64,000 nt of DNA from Streptomyces sp. AC512_CC834 (GTDB lineage: Bacteria > Actinomycetota > Actinomycetes > Streptomycetales > Streptomycetaceae), in NCBI RefSeq assembly GCF_019049325.1, contig NZ_JAGMUO010000023.1, positions 101,040-165,039 on the forward strand. The letters are read 5' to 3'. Shown here piece by piece: positions 42,365 to 53,721 of this stretch (its first letter is position 1; every line of letters begins with the position of its first letter). Under the pieces are notes generated by a model, which was not told the origin of the DNA, did no database searches, and was given only the letters and a program-made list of their open reading frames with translations. The position numbers and the translations under genes were made by a program.

Positions 42365-43813
42365 GTGAGCGCCATTCGCCCGGCAGCCGTCGTCGTTCTC
42401 GCAGCGGGTGAGGGCACCCGTATGAAGTCGGCCACACCCAAGGTCCTGCACGAGCTGTGCGGCCGGTCCCTCGTCGGGCATGTGCTCGCCGCCGCCGATG
42501 AGCTGGACCCCGAGAACCTGGTCGCCGTCGTCGGGCACGCCCGCGAGAAGGTCACCGCGCACCTCGCCGAGGTCGCCCCCGCCGTACGCACCGCCGTCCA
42601 GGAGCAGCAGAACGGCACCGGGCACGCCGTGCGGATGGGTCTGGAGGTGTTGGGCGGTGCCGTGGACGGGACCGTGGTCGTGGTGTGCGGCGATACTCCC
42701 CTCCTCACCGGCGGGACGCTTCAGGCCCTGGCCGCCACGCACTCTGCCGACGGGAACGCCGTCACGGTGCTGACGGCCGAGGTGCCGGATGCGACGGGGT
42801 ATGGCCGGATCGTGCGGGACGGGGCGTCCGGTGCCGTCACCGGGATCGTGGAGCACAAGGACGCCTCCGAGTCGCAGCGGGCGATCCGGGAGATCAACTC
42901 CGGGGTGTTCGCGTTCGACGGGCGGTTGCTCGCCGATGCGCTGGGCAAGGTGCGGACGGACAACAGTCAGGGTGAGGAGTACCTGACGGATGTGCTCGGG
43001 ATTCTGCGTGAGGCGGGGCACCGGGTCGGTGCGTCGGTGGCGGGTGATCATCGGGAGATCGCGGGGATCAACAATCGGGTGCAGTTGTCCGAGGCCCGTC
43101 GGATCCTCAATGACCGGCTGTTGACGCGGGCGATGCTGGCGGGTGTGACGGTTGTCGACCCGGCGACGACGTGGGTCGATGTGACGGTGACGTTCGAGCA
43201 GGATGTGGTCGTGCAGCCGGGTACGCAGTTGCACGGCTCGACGCATCTCGCCGAGGGTTGCGAGGTCGGGCCCAATTCCCGTCTCACGGACACCAGGGTG
43301 GGTGCGGGTGCGCGGGTGGACAACACGGTCGCGTTCAGTTCCCGGGTCGGTCCGGAGGCGAGTGTGGGTCCGTACGCGTATCTGCGTCCGGGTACCCGGC
43401 TGGGTCTGAAGGCCAAGATCGGTACGTATGTGGAGACGAAGAACGCTTCGATCGGTGAGGGGACGAAGATCCCGCACCTCTCCTACGTGGGTGACGCGAC
43501 GATCGGGGAGTTCACGAACATCGGTGCCGCGAGTGTGTTCGTGAACTACGACGGGGAGAGCAAGCATCACACGACCGTCGGTTCTCACTGCAAGACGGGT
43601 TCGGACAACATGTTTGTGGCTCCCGTCACGGTCGGGGACGGTGCCTACACGGCCGCCGGCTCGGTGATCACGAAGGATGTGCCGCCCGGTTCGCTGGCCG
43701 TGGCCCGTGGCCAGCAGCGGAATATCGAGGGTTGGGTGGCTCGGAAGCGTCCGGGGAGCGCGGCGGCGAAGGCGGCCGAGGCGGTGTCCCGTGAGGCGGG
43801 TGGCGAGGACTGA
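42365..43813 (+). CDS. glmU: Bifunctional UDP-GlcNAc pyrophosphorylase / glucosamine-1-phosphate acetyltransferase
   Basis: 482 aa from the GTG at 42365 (GAAGGG ahead; the upstream open frame runs through the tRNA and is spurious). It makes UDP-GlcNAc, the entry compound for peptidoglycan. The N-terminal uridyltransferase has AAVVVLAAGEGTRMKS, GNGTGHAVRMGLEVL and VVVCGDTPLLTGGTL. The C-terminal left-handed beta-helix of hexapeptides (about 265-450) includes VGPYAYLRPGTRL, GTYVETKNASIGEGTKIPHLSYVGDATIGE and FVNYDGESKHHTTVG. It leads a housekeeping run with prs, rplY and pth. Confidence 0.97.
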   Translation: MSAIRPAAVVVLAAGEGTRMKSATPKVLHELCGRSLVGHVLAAADELDPENLVAVVGHAREKVTAHLAEVAPAVRTAVQEQQNGTGHAVRMGLEVLGGAVDGTVVVVCGDTPLLTGGTLQALAATHSADGNAVTVLTAEVPDATGYGRIVRDGASGAVTGIVEHKDASESQRAIREINSGVFAFDGRLLADALGKVRTDNSQGEEYLTDVLGILREAGHRVGASVAGDHREIAGINNRVQLSEARRILNDRLLTRAMLAGVTVVDPATTWVDVTVTFEQDVVVQPGTQLHGSTHLAEGCEVGPNSRLTDTRVGAGARVDNTVAFSSRVGPEASVGPYAYLRPGTRLGLKAKIGTYVETKNASIGEGTKIPHLSYVGDATIGEFTNIGAASVFVNYDGESKHHTTVGSHCKTGSDNMFVAPVTVGDGAYTAAGSVITKDVPPGSLAVARGQQRNIEGWVARKRPGSAAAKAAEAVSREAGGED

Positions 43814-43871
43814 CCGGAAACCGTCGCGTCGAACACGGCGTACCGTGATAAGTGCACATCCGCACCCCACT

Positions 43872-43922
43872 AGCTGAGACGCCTCCCGCAGCCAGCCGGG
43901 AGGGCGTTCTGGACGCTCAGCT
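43872..43922 (+). promoter_or_regulatory. Large two-tier hairpin in the prs leader
   Basis: The outer arms AGCTGAG (43872-43878) and CTCAGCT (43916-43922) enclose an inner stem ACGCCTCCCG (43879-43888) with CGGGAGGGCGT (43897-43907, one bulge). The structure ends 11 bp before the GAGGAG RBS of prs. It may end the glmU transcript or control prs translation. No known riboswitch class is recognised. Confidence 0.55.
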
Positions 43923-43947
43923 GCGAAACCTCTGAGGAGAAAGTGCT

Positions 43948-44922
43948 GTGACCGGGATCAAGACGACCGGCGAGAAGAAGCTGATGTTCTTCTCCGGCCG
44001 CGCCCACCCCGAGCTTGCCGAGGAGGTCGCCCAGCAGTTGGGTGTCGGGGTTGTCCCGACGAAGGCCTTCGACTTCGCGAACGGCGAGATCTATGTGCGT
44101 TATCAGGAGTCGGCGCGAGGTGCGGACTGTTTTCTGATCCAGAGCCATACGGCTCCGATCAATAAGTGGATCATGGAGCAGTTGATCATGATCGATGCGC
44201 TGAAGCGCGCGTCGGCCCGCTCCATCACGGTCATCGTGCCGTTCTACGGTTACGCGCGGCAGGACAAGAAGCACCGGGGACGTGAACCGATCTCGGCGCG
44301 TCTGATCGCCGATCTGATGAAGACGGCGGGTGCGGACCGGATTCTGACCGTGGATCTGCACACGGACCAGATCCAGGGCTTCTTCGACGGTCCGGTGGAC
44401 CACCTGTTCGCGCTGCCGCTGCTCGCGGACTACGTGGGTGCGCAGGTGGACCGTTCGAAGCTGACGGTGGTGTCTCCGGACGCGGGCCGGGTGCGGGTGG
44501 CGGACCGTTGGTGCGACCGGTTGGGCGCGCCGCTGGCGATCGTGCACAAGCGGCGTGACAAGGACGTGGCGAACCAGGTCACGGTGCATGAGGTCGTCGG
44601 TGATGTGAAGGGCCGGATCTGTGTTCTGGTCGATGACATGATCGACACCGGTGGCACGATCTGTGCCGCGGCGGACGCGTTGTTCGCGCATGGTGCGGAG
44701 GATGTCATCGTGACGGCGACGCATGGTGTGCTGTCGGGTCCGGCGGCGGATCGGCTGAAGAACTCGAAGGTGAGCGAGTTCGTGTTCACGGACACGTTGC
44801 CGACGCCGAACGAGTTGGAGCTGGACAAGATCACGGTGCTGTCGATCGCGCCGACGATCGCGCGTGCGGTGCGTGAGGTGTTCGAGGACGGTTCGGTGAC
44901 GAGCCTGTTCGACGAGCAGTAA
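43948..44922 (+). CDS. prs: Ribose-phosphate pyrophosphokinase
   Basis: 324 aa, GTG start with GAGGAGA ahead. It makes PRPP from ribose 5-phosphate and ATP for nucleotide, His and Trp synthesis. Family motifs: KLMFFSGRAHPELAEEVAQQLG, FANGEIYVRYQESARGAD, PFYGYARQDKKHRGREPISARL (flexible loop with catalytic residues), TVDLHTDQIQGFFDGPVDHL and the PRPP loop CVLVDDMIDTGGTICAAAD. Length as usual. Paired with glmU as in most actinobacteria. Confidence 0.97.
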   Translation: MTGIKTTGEKKLMFFSGRAHPELAEEVAQQLGVGVVPTKAFDFANGEIYVRYQESARGADCFLIQSHTAPINKWIMEQLIMIDALKRASARSITVIVPFYGYARQDKKHRGREPISARLIADLMKTAGADRILTVDLHTDQIQGFFDGPVDHLFALPLLADYVGAQVDRSKLTVVSPDAGRVRVADRWCDRLGAPLAIVHKRRDKDVANQVTVHEVVGDVKGRICVLVDDMIDTGGTICAAADALFAHGAEDVIVTATHGVLSGPAADRLKNSKVSEFVFTDTLPTPNELELDKITVLSIAPTIARAVREVFEDGSVTSLFDEQ

Positions 44923-44993
44923 CCGTTCTGCAGGTCTGCGGGGCGTCGCCGCTTGCGTGAAGCGTGAATCGTGATGCCTGAAGCCTGATCGTT

Positions 44994-45024
44994 TTGGGTA
45001 CGGCCTTCTTCTCCGAGTAGACTG
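44994..45024 (+). promoter_or_regulatory. Possible vegetative promoter of rplY
   Basis: TTGGGT, an 18-bp spacer and TAGACT resemble the -35 TTGACN and -10 TAGRRT of the housekeeping sigma factor. It lies about 140 bp before rplY, which would leave a long leader. It is the best candidate in the 242-bp gap between prs and rplY. Confidence 0.4.
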
Positions 45025-45164
45025 CTGAAGTTGCTCGGCGAGGGAGGCCGTACGCGTCGTTTTGAGGGCGTGTGCCGGCTGTCCGTTATCGACGCGCTCT
45101 TCGTAGCAGGCCGTTCGTGGCCGGGTGACCACGTCCGTTCCTGATTTTTCTACGAGGAGTGATC

Positions 45165-45761
45165 ATGCCCGAGGTGAAGCTCACCGCCGTGACGCGTACC
45201 GAGTTCGGTAAGGGTGCCGCGCGTCGTATCCGTCGTGACGACAAGGTTCCCGGTGTGCTGTACGGCCACGGTTCGGACCCGCTGCACCTGACTCTTCCGG
45301 GTCACGACCTGCTGATGGCGCTGCGTACGTCGAACGTGCTGATCGCGCTGGACATCGATGGCAAGACCAACGAGCTGGCGATCCCGAAGTCGGTCCAGCG
45401 TGACCCGATCAAGGGCTTCCTGGAGCACGTCGACCTGCAGTTGGTGAAGCGCGGCGAGACCGTGTCGGTCGAGATCCCGGTGCAGGCCGAGGGCGAGCTG
45501 GCCCCCGGTGGTTTCCTGCTGGAGTACGTCCTGGACGCGCTGCCGGTCGAGGCCGAGGCCACGCACATTCCGCAGCAGGTCACCGTGTCGGTGGCGGGTC
45601 TGGAGGCCGGTGCCTCGATCCACGCCAAGGACATCGCGCTGCCGTCCGGTGTGAAGCTGGACGTGGACGGCGACACCGTGGTGCTGCAGGTTCTGTCGGC
45701 GCAGGCCGAGGAGGCTCCCGCCGAGGGTGAGGGCGAGGGCGAGACGGCCGCCGAGGCCTGA
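45165..45761 (+). CDS. rplY: 50S ribosomal protein bL25, Ctc form
   Basis: 198 aa from the ATG at 45165 (GAGGAG ahead). The 5S-rRNA-binding domain (about 1-95) has KLTAVTRTEFGKGAARRIRRDDKVPGVLYGHG and GFLEHVDLQLVKRGE. The C-terminal TL5/Ctc beta domain (about 96-185) has VEIPVQAEGELAPGGFLLEYVLDALPVEAEA. An acidic Glu/Ala tail closes it. The two-domain form is the general stress (Ctc) type rather than the short E. coli L25. It is followed by a terminator and then pth, the normal actinobacterial order. Confidence 0.97.
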   Translation: MPEVKLTAVTRTEFGKGAARRIRRDDKVPGVLYGHGSDPLHLTLPGHDLLMALRTSNVLIALDIDGKTNELAIPKSVQRDPIKGFLEHVDLQLVKRGETVSVEIPVQAEGELAPGGFLLEYVLDALPVEAEATHIPQQVTVSVAGLEAGASIHAKDIALPSGVKLDVDGDTVVLQVLSAQAEEAPAEGEGEGETAAEA

Positions 45762-45783
45762 TCCTCGCTGCCGTCATCGTTTG

Positions 45784-45818
45784 GTCGGCCGCTGTTCCCG
45801 TGCGGGGCAGCGGCCGAC
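45784..45818 (+). terminator. Terminator between rplY and pth
   Basis: A perfect 11-bp stem (45784-45794 with 45808-45818, GTCGGCCGCTG) with a 13-nt loop, 22 bp past the rplY stop and 34 bp before the pth start. Confidence 0.7.
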
Positions 45819-45852
45819 GCCGTATGTGTGGACTGGTCCTGGGTAAGGAGAC

Positions 45853-46455
45853 ATGGACGTGACGACGGACGCGGGCGCTCCCTGGCTGGTGGCCGGCCTC
45901 GGTAATCCGGGGCCCGAGTACGCCTCGAACCGGCACAACGTGGGTTTCATGGTGGCGGATCTGCTGGCGGAGCGGATCGGGGCGCGGTTCAAGCGGCACG
46001 GCAAGGCGCAGGCTCAGGTGGTCGAGGGGCGGATCGGTCCGCCGGGGCCGGGCGGTCGGCGGGTGATCCTGGCGAAGCCGATGTCGTTCATGAACGTGTC
46101 GGGCGGGCCGGTGACGGCGTTGCGGGACTTCTACAAGGTGCCGGTCGGCAACATCGTGGCGGTGCACGACGAGTTGGACATCGACTACGGCGTGCTGCGG
46201 TTGAAGCTGGGCGGCGGGGACAACGGGCACAACGGGTTGAAGTCGATCACGAAGTCGCTGGGTGCGGAGTATCACCGGGTGCGGTTCGGGATCGGTCGGC
46301 CGCCGGGGCGGATGCAGGTGGCGGATTTCGTGCTGCGGGACTTCTCGTCGGCGGAGCGCAAGGAGCTGGACTACTTCGTGGACCGGGCGGCGGACGCGGT
46401 GGAGGCTCTGGTGATCGAGGGTCTGGAGCGGGCGCAGACCGCGTACAACTCCTGA
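45853..46455 (+). CDS. pth: Peptidyl-tRNA hydrolase
   Basis: 200 aa. It releases tRNA from prematurely dropped peptidyl-tRNAs. It begins [24 protein letters not shown], with the Asn of GNPG and the catalytic His in [46 protein letters not shown] and [17 protein letters not shown] follow. All active-site segments are present and the length is normal. Confidence 0.97.
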   Translation: MDVTTDAGAPWLVAGLGNPGPEYASNRHNVGFMVADLLAERIGARFKRHGKAQAQVVEGRIGPPGPGGRRVILAKPMSFMNVSGGPVTALRDFYKVPVGNIVAVHDELDIDYGVLRLKLGGGDNGHNGLKSITKSLGAEYHRVRFGIGRPPGRMQVADFVLRDFSSAERKELDYFVDRAADAVEALVIEGLERAQTAYNS

Positions 46456-46519
46456 CTTGTCCGTCGATGGTTCGTGGGTGAGTTGACCGAGCGCGCAGGT
46501 ATGGCCAATGATCCCGGCC

Positions 46520-47017
46520 ATGCCTGCCTCTGCCGCCGCCGTCCGTCCTCGTCAGGGCTCGTCCGCCGTGCTGCGGTTCGGCCGGATCGCGGCGATGGGG
46601 ACGGTGACGGCGCTGATTCTGATCGCGGGTGTGTGGGCGTCGTGGGGTACGGCGCAGTACGTGCTGCTGACCAAGGGGCGGGAGCGGGGCACGGTCGAGG
46701 TGACGGGGTGCGGCGGGGGTTCGTGCAGTGGGCCGTACTCGCCGGTGTCGGCGGGGTCGCAGGCGCGGGAGCGGGTCGTCATCGAGGACTCCGTCGCCGT
46801 GGCGAAGGGCCGGACGTATGCGGTGGTGGTGAAGCCCGGCAGCGACGAGGTGGTGCGTTCGGGTCCGGCCGGGGTGCTGTACGCGTGGGTGCCGTGGGGC
46901 GGGGCGTTGTTGCTGGCGTCGGTGGTGGTGGCCGGTGGGTTGCGGCGGACGCGGGTGGCGTGGGGGATGGCGGGGGCGGGTGTGGCGTTGCTGACGGCGG
47001 CGTTCTTCGCGGTCTGA
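46520..47017 (+). CDS. Small membrane protein of unknown function
   Basis: 165 aa from the ATG at 46520 (an in-frame ATG at 46508 is equally possible). Two membrane helices: GRIAAMGTVTALILIAGVWASWGTA near the N-terminus and a C-terminal hairpin from YAWVPWGGALLLASVVVAGG to GAGVALLTAAFFAV. Between them lies a ~70-residue extracytoplasmic part with two close Cys (VTGCGGGSCSG), perhaps a disulfide. No family recognised. It follows pth by about 60 bp and is probably the last gene of that unit, before the strong terminator at 47083. Confidence 0.75.
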   Translation: MPASAAAVRPRQGSSAVLRFGRIAAMGTVTALILIAGVWASWGTAQYVLLTKGRERGTVEVTGCGGGSCSGPYSPVSAGSQARERVVIEDSVAVAKGRTYAVVVKPGSDEVVRSGPAGVLYAWVPWGGALLLASVVVAGGLRRTRVAWGMAGAGVALLTAAFFAV

Positions 47018-47082
47018 GGTCCCGGCGTATGGCGTACGGCTACGGCGTATGGCGTACGTCGTACACCGGGTGACGTGAACGT

Positions 47083-47134
47083 GACGGTGCCCCCGCGCTC
47101 CTGGGATTCGCCCGGTGAGCGCGGGGGCACCGTC
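47083..47134. terminator. Strong bidirectional terminator between the pth unit and ppc
   Basis: A perfect 18-bp stem (47083-47100 with 47117-47134) with a 16-nt loop. The two genes that meet here are convergent (membrane protein ending 47017, ppc ending 47154). Confidence 0.88.
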
Positions 47135-47153
47135 ATGTCTGCGGTGTCGCGGG

Positions 47154-49889
<2,736 letters not shown>

Positions 49890-50286
49890 AGGTGCGGCTC
49901 CTTGCAGTGTTGAAGCTCGTCTGGAGGGAACCCGGACGGCCGTCTCGCGCGGCGGGAGCCGCTTACCGGGCCGGACGTCCGGGAAGTAATCAGAGCGGAC
50001 CGCGCTGTCCGACCGGCTTCCAGGATAGGTGTCGGTCAGGACGCGCAGGCTCTGGGGCTCTGCCGCGCGGCCACGCACTGTCATACTTACGTCGCCGTGG
50101 GTTACGGAAGCGTAGAAATCCGTGCGCCGGTTCCCGAAGCCCGGCGCCGGACAGCCGGGCAACCGGACACCCCCGGCCCCGCCCTCGCCCCACTCCCGAC
50201 CCACTCCCGCTCCACTTCCGCCTCACCCCGGCCCCAACCCCCGGCCCCAACCCCCGACCCCACCCTCGATCCCACAGGGGACACGC
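49890..50286. promoter_or_regulatory. Divergent region between ppc and the desaturase gene
   Basis: 397 bp, no gene supportable. The right part (about 50160-50280) is a C-rich tract with copies of CGGCCCCAACCCC at about 50238 and 50251 and CCACTCCCG-like units. It ends in the AGGGGACA RBS of the desaturase. Promoters for both genes must lie here, but none is clear. Confidence 0.5.
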
Positions 50287-51300
50287 ATGACCTCGAGTTC
50301 CGATGTGATCCCGGACGCTCCGCAGCCGCCGCCCGGCGGCGATCCCGCGCCCTCCGCCACGCTGGGTGGTGAGCAGAAGCGGTCGCTGGAGCAGATCTCG
50401 CTGCTGCTGTTCATCACTCTTCCGTTCCTCGCGCTGGTGGCGGCGGTGCCGCTGGCGTGGGGCTGGGGGGTGAGCTGGCTGGACCTGGGGCTGCTGGTCT
50501 TCTTCTACTTCCTGGGCTGCCACGGCATCACCATCGGCTTCCACCGCCACTTCACCCACGGTTCCTTCAAGGCGAGGCGGCCGTTGAAGATCGCGTTGGC
50601 GATCGCGGGCTCGATGGCGGTCGAGGGGCCGCTGGTGCGCTGGGTGGCCGACCATCGCAAGCATCACAAGTTCTCCGACGACGAGGGCGATCCGCATTCG
50701 CCGTGGCGGTACGGCGAGACGGTGCCTGCCCTGATGAGGGGCCTGTGGTGGGCTCACATCGCCTGGATGTTCGACGAGGAGCAGACGCCGCAGGACAAGT
50801 ACGCGCCGGATCTGATCAGGGATCCGGCGCTGCGCGCGGTCTCCCGCCAGTTCATCCTGTGGACGGTGGTGTCGCTGGCTCTGCCGGCGCTGATCGGCGG
50901 GCTGGTCACGATGTCCTGGTGGGGTGCGTTCACCGGGTTCTTCTGGGGTTCGCTCGTCCGGGTGGCGCTGCTGCATCACGTGACGTGGTCGATCAACTCG
51001 ATCTGTCACGCCGTGGGCAAGCGCCCCTTCAAGTCGCGGGACCGTTCGGGCAACGTGTGGTGGCTGGCGGTGCTGTCCTGCGGTGAGTCCTGGCACAACC
51101 TGCACCACGCGGACCCGACGTCGGCGCGGCACGGGGTGATGCGTGGGCAGTTGGACTCCTCCGCCCGGCTGATCCGCTGGTTCGAGCGGCTCGGGTGGGC
51201 GTACGACGTGCGCTGGCCGTCACGCTCGCGTATCGATTCGCGCCGCAACACGGATCAGGACGGTGCCCGCCGCCGGAAGGAGGCGGCGAAGGCTGCATGA
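50287..51300 (+). CDS. Acyl-CoA/acyl-lipid fatty acid desaturase
   Basis: 337 aa. Membrane di-iron desaturase of the stearoyl-CoA type, with helix pairs at about 38-82 and 185-230. Three histidine boxes: HRHFTHG (about residue 91), HRKHHKFSDDEGDPHSP (about 127) and ESWHNLHHADPTSARHG (about 268). The spacing matches delta-9 type enzymes, which adjust membrane fluidity. The downstream TetR gene overlaps by 4 bp (ATGA) and probably controls it. Confidence 0.94.
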   Translation: MTSSSDVIPDAPQPPPGGDPAPSATLGGEQKRSLEQISLLLFITLPFLALVAAVPLAWGWGVSWLDLGLLVFFYFLGCHGITIGFHRHFTHGSFKARRPLKIALAIAGSMAVEGPLVRWVADHRKHHKFSDDEGDPHSPWRYGETVPALMRGLWWAHIAWMFDEEQTPQDKYAPDLIRDPALRAVSRQFILWTVVSLALPALIGGLVTMSWWGAFTGFFWGSLVRVALLHHVTWSINSICHAVGKRPFKSRDRSGNVWWLAVLSCGESWHNLHHADPTSARHGVMRGQLDSSARLIRWFERLGWAYDVRWPSRSRIDSRRNTDQDGARRRKEAAKAA

Positions 51301-51974
51301 TTGACGCCGTGGCGACCGACTCCAGCAGCACCCCAAGCAACGAGAAGCCGCGGCGCGCACGTCGCACCCGGATGACCGGTGCCGAGCGCCGCCAGCAGTT
51401 GCTGGAGATCGGCCGGACCCTCTTCGCGGCGAGGGGTTTCGAGGGCACGTCGGTGGAGGAGATCGCGGCCAAGGCCGGGGTCTCCAAGCCGGTGGTGTAC
51501 GAGCACTTCGGCGGCAAGGAGGGGCTGTACGCGGTGGTGGTGGACCGCGAGATGCGGCGGCTCCTGGACATGGTGACGAGCTCCCTGACCGCCGGCCACC
51601 CGCGTGAGCTGTGCGAACAGGCGGCCTTCGCGCTCCTTGACTACATCGAGGAGTACACGGACGGTTTCCGCATCCTGGTCCGCGACTCCCCGATCCCGCA
51701 GTCGACGGGTTCCTTCGCCTCTCTCATCTCGGACATCGCCACCCAGGTGGAGGACATCCTGGGCCGCGAGTTCAAGAGCCGCGGCTTCGACGCCAAGCTT
51801 GCCCCGCTGTACGCGCAGGCGCTGGTCGGCATGGTGGCGCTGACGGGCCAGTGGTGGCTGGACGTGCGCAAGCCGAAGAAGGCGGAGGTGGCGGCGCATC
51901 TGGTGAACCTGGCGTGGCACGGCCTGGACGGCCTGGAGCCGAAGCCGCGGCTGATGGGTCATCGCAAGAGCTAG
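51297..51974 (+). CDS. TetR-family regulator coupled to the desaturase
   Basis: 225 aa from the ATG in the desaturase stop overlap. The DNA-binding domain is RRQQLLEIGRTLFAARGFEGTSVEEIAAKAGVSKPVVYEHFGGKEGLYAVVV at about 35-85. The C-terminal helical part shows FALLDYIEEYTDGFRILVRDSP, seen in many actinobacterial TetR proteins near lipid genes. The gene order suggests that it regulates fatty-acid desaturation in response to acyl-CoA or membrane state (inference). Confidence 0.92.
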   Translation: MIDAVATDSSSTPSNEKPRRARRTRMTGAERRQQLLEIGRTLFAARGFEGTSVEEIAAKAGVSKPVVYEHFGGKEGLYAVVVDREMRRLLDMVTSSLTAGHPRELCEQAAFALLDYIEEYTDGFRILVRDSPIPQSTGSFASLISDIATQVEDILGREFKSRGFDAKLAPLYAQALVGMVALTGQWWLDVRKPKKAEVAAHLVNLAWHGLDGLEPKPRLMGHRKS

Positions 51975-52015
51975 GGCCGTCCCCGGGGGGGCCGGAGCCG
52001 GCCTGACCTGCACGA

Positions 52016-52084
52016 CACCCCTCCAGCGCACCCCCAGCGCACTCCCCGCGCACCCCCAGCGCACCCCCAGCGCACCGCCAACGC
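52016..52084. repeat. CACCCCCAGCG tandem repeats
   Basis: Five to six imperfect copies of an 11-12-bp unit (CACCCCCAGCG) between the TetR stop and the CoA transferase gene. Slippage-type repeat. Confidence 0.8.
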
Positions 52085-52112
52085 GTCGAGAGCGTGGAAC
52101 GGAACACACCAC

Positions 52113-53288
52113 ATGCAGCCGCTGCGCGGAATCACCGTCGTCTCGCTGGAACAGGCGATCGCCGCTCCCTACGCGAGCCGTCAGCTCGCCGATCTCGGCG
52201 CCCGGGTCATCAAGGTGGAGCGTCCCGGGGCGGGGGACTTCGCCCGGGCGTACGACACCCGGGTGCGGGGGCTGAGTTCGCACTTCGTGTGGGTCAACCG
52301 CAACAAGGAGTCCCTCACGCTGGACTTCAAGGATCCCCGGGGCAGGGAGCTGCTGGGCCGGCTGATCGCGGGCGCCGACGTCTTCCTGCAGAACCTGGCG
52401 CCGGGCGCCGCGGCCCGGGCCGGCCTGGGTGCCGAGGAGCTGCGGGCCGGGCATCCGGAGCTGATCGTGTGCGACATCTCCGGCTACGGCGCGCCGGGGC
52501 CGTACGCGGGCCGCAAGGCGTACGACCTGCTGGTGCAGTCCGAGGCGGGGCTGCTGTCGGTCACGGGTGCGCCGGACGAGGTGGCCAAGGTGGGCATCCC
52601 GGTGTCGGACATCGCGGCCGGGATGTACGCGTACAGCTCGATCCTCGGCGCGCTGCTGGAACGGGGCCGGACGGGGCGGGGCACGCATCTGGACGTGTCG
52701 ATGCTGGAAGCCACCGTGGAGTGGATGGGCTTTCCGCTGTACTACTCCTTCGACGGTGCCGAGCCGCCGCCGCGGGCGGGCGCGGCGCACGCGACGATCT
52801 ACCCGTACGGGCCGTTCACTGCGGGTGACGGCAGGGTCGTGATGATGGCGGTGCAGAACGAGCGCGAGTGGCGTGGCTTCTGCGCGGGTTTCCTGGACCG
52901 TCCGGAGCTGGCCGAGCATCCCGACTACGCCACCAACGCGGACCGCAACACGCACCGGGAGGCGCTGGGCGGGCTGATCGCGGCCCGGTTCGCGGAGCTG
53001 ACCAGTGCCGCGGCGATCGAGCTGCTGGGTGCGGTGCCGGTGGCCAACGCGCGGGTGAACACGCTCGCCGAGGTGTGGGACCACCCGCAGCTCGCCGCGC
53101 GCGGTCGCCTGCACGAGGTGCCGACGCCGGCGGGTCCCGTGCCGGGGCTGGCTCCGCCCGGCCCGACCGGGGGCGCGCCCCGCATGGGGGCGGTACCGGC
53201 GCTGGGCGAGCACACCCGGGCCGTGCTCGGCGACCTGGGCCTGTCCGGCGAGGCCATCGACGCGCTCGTCGCGCAGGGCGTGGTGTGA
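52113..53288 (+). CDS. CaiB/BaiF-type (class III) CoA transferase
   Basis: 391 aa. It transfers CoA between acyl groups. N-terminal LRGITVVSLEQAIAAPYASRQLADLGARVIKVERPGAGDFAR and FVWVNRNKESLTLDFKDPRGRELL are family signatures, as are DVFLQNLAPGAAARAGLGAEEL and GYGAPGPYAGRKAYDLLVQSEAGL. The catalytic Asp is probably in the DIAAGMYAYSSILGALLERG region. Single gene with no acyl-CoA dehydrogenase or ligase beside it, so the substrate is open. The 3' end carries a near-tandem 38-bp duplication. Confidence 0.92.
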   Translation: MQPLRGITVVSLEQAIAAPYASRQLADLGARVIKVERPGAGDFARAYDTRVRGLSSHFVWVNRNKESLTLDFKDPRGRELLGRLIAGADVFLQNLAPGAAARAGLGAEELRAGHPELIVCDISGYGAPGPYAGRKAYDLLVQSEAGLLSVTGAPDEVAKVGIPVSDIAAGMYAYSSILGALLERGRTGRGTHLDVSMLEATVEWMGFPLYYSFDGAEPPPRAGAAHATIYPYGPFTAGDGRVVMMAVQNEREWRGFCAGFLDRPELAEHPDYATNADRNTHREALGGLIAARFAELTSAAAIELLGAVPVANARVNTLAEVWDHPQLAARGRLHEVPTPAGPVPGLAPPGPTGGAPRMGAVPALGEHTRAVLGDLGLSGEAIDALVAQGVV

Positions 53289-53349
53289 GCGCGGCCGGTT
53301 GCCGCCGGGGTCGCAGGGCGTGACGTGAGCGCCGTCGGTTGCCGCCGGG
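53272..53349. repeat. Near-tandem 38-bp duplication at the end of the CoA transferase gene
   Basis: 53272-53309 and 53312-53349 match at 34 of 38 positions. The first copy holds the stop codon, and the second ends exactly before the stop of the convergent glyoxalase gene. A recent local duplication. Confidence 0.85.
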
Positions 53350-53721
53350 TCAGGGCCGTTCGTCCGGTTCGAGGAACTCCAGGCGGTTGCCGACGGGGTC
53401 CGCGCAGTAGAAGCGGCGGTGGCCGGGCAGGTCGTCGTCCCAGGTGACGGGCGTGCCGCGGGCCTCCAGCCGGGCGGCGTACGCCTCGATTGCGGTGACG
53501 CGCAGCCCGGGGTGGGCCTTGCGGGCGGGCCGGAAGCCGTTCGTCACGATGCCCAGGTGGAGCTGGACCGGGCCGGCCCCGAACCAGCAGCCGCCGCGGG
53601 CGGCGAGGGCGGGCGGCTTGGGGATCTCGGTCATGCCGAGGACGCCGGTGTAGAAGGCGCGCAGTCGCTCCTCGGAGCCGGGCGGCGCGGCGAGCTGCAC
53701 GTGGTCGAGGCCGGCGATCAC
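53350..53721 (-). CDS. Glyoxalase/bleomycin-resistance (VOC) family protein
   Basis: 123 aa from the GTG at 53721, which overlaps the tam stop (GTGA). VOC fold: IAGLDHVQLAAPPGSEERLRAFYTGVLGMTE (first metal-ligand region) and LHLGIVTN, then RVTAIEAYAARLEARG and RRFYCADPVGNRLEFLEP with the C-terminal Glu ligand. Single-module protein that would dimerise. Function (dioxygenase, isomerase or binding protein) not resolved. It is co-transcribed with tam. Confidence 0.9.
   Translation of the reverse strand: MIAGLDHVQLAAPPGSEERLRAFYTGVLGMTEIPKPPALAARGGCWFGAGPVQLHLGIVTNGFRPARKAHPGLRVTAIEAYAARLEARGTPVTWDDDLPGHRRFYCADPVGNRLEFLEPDERP

Noticed and set aside
49890..50204. N-terminal extension of PEP carboxylase
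   Set aside because: The frame is only open by composition. The GTG at 49889 with AAGGAG gives the normal family start.
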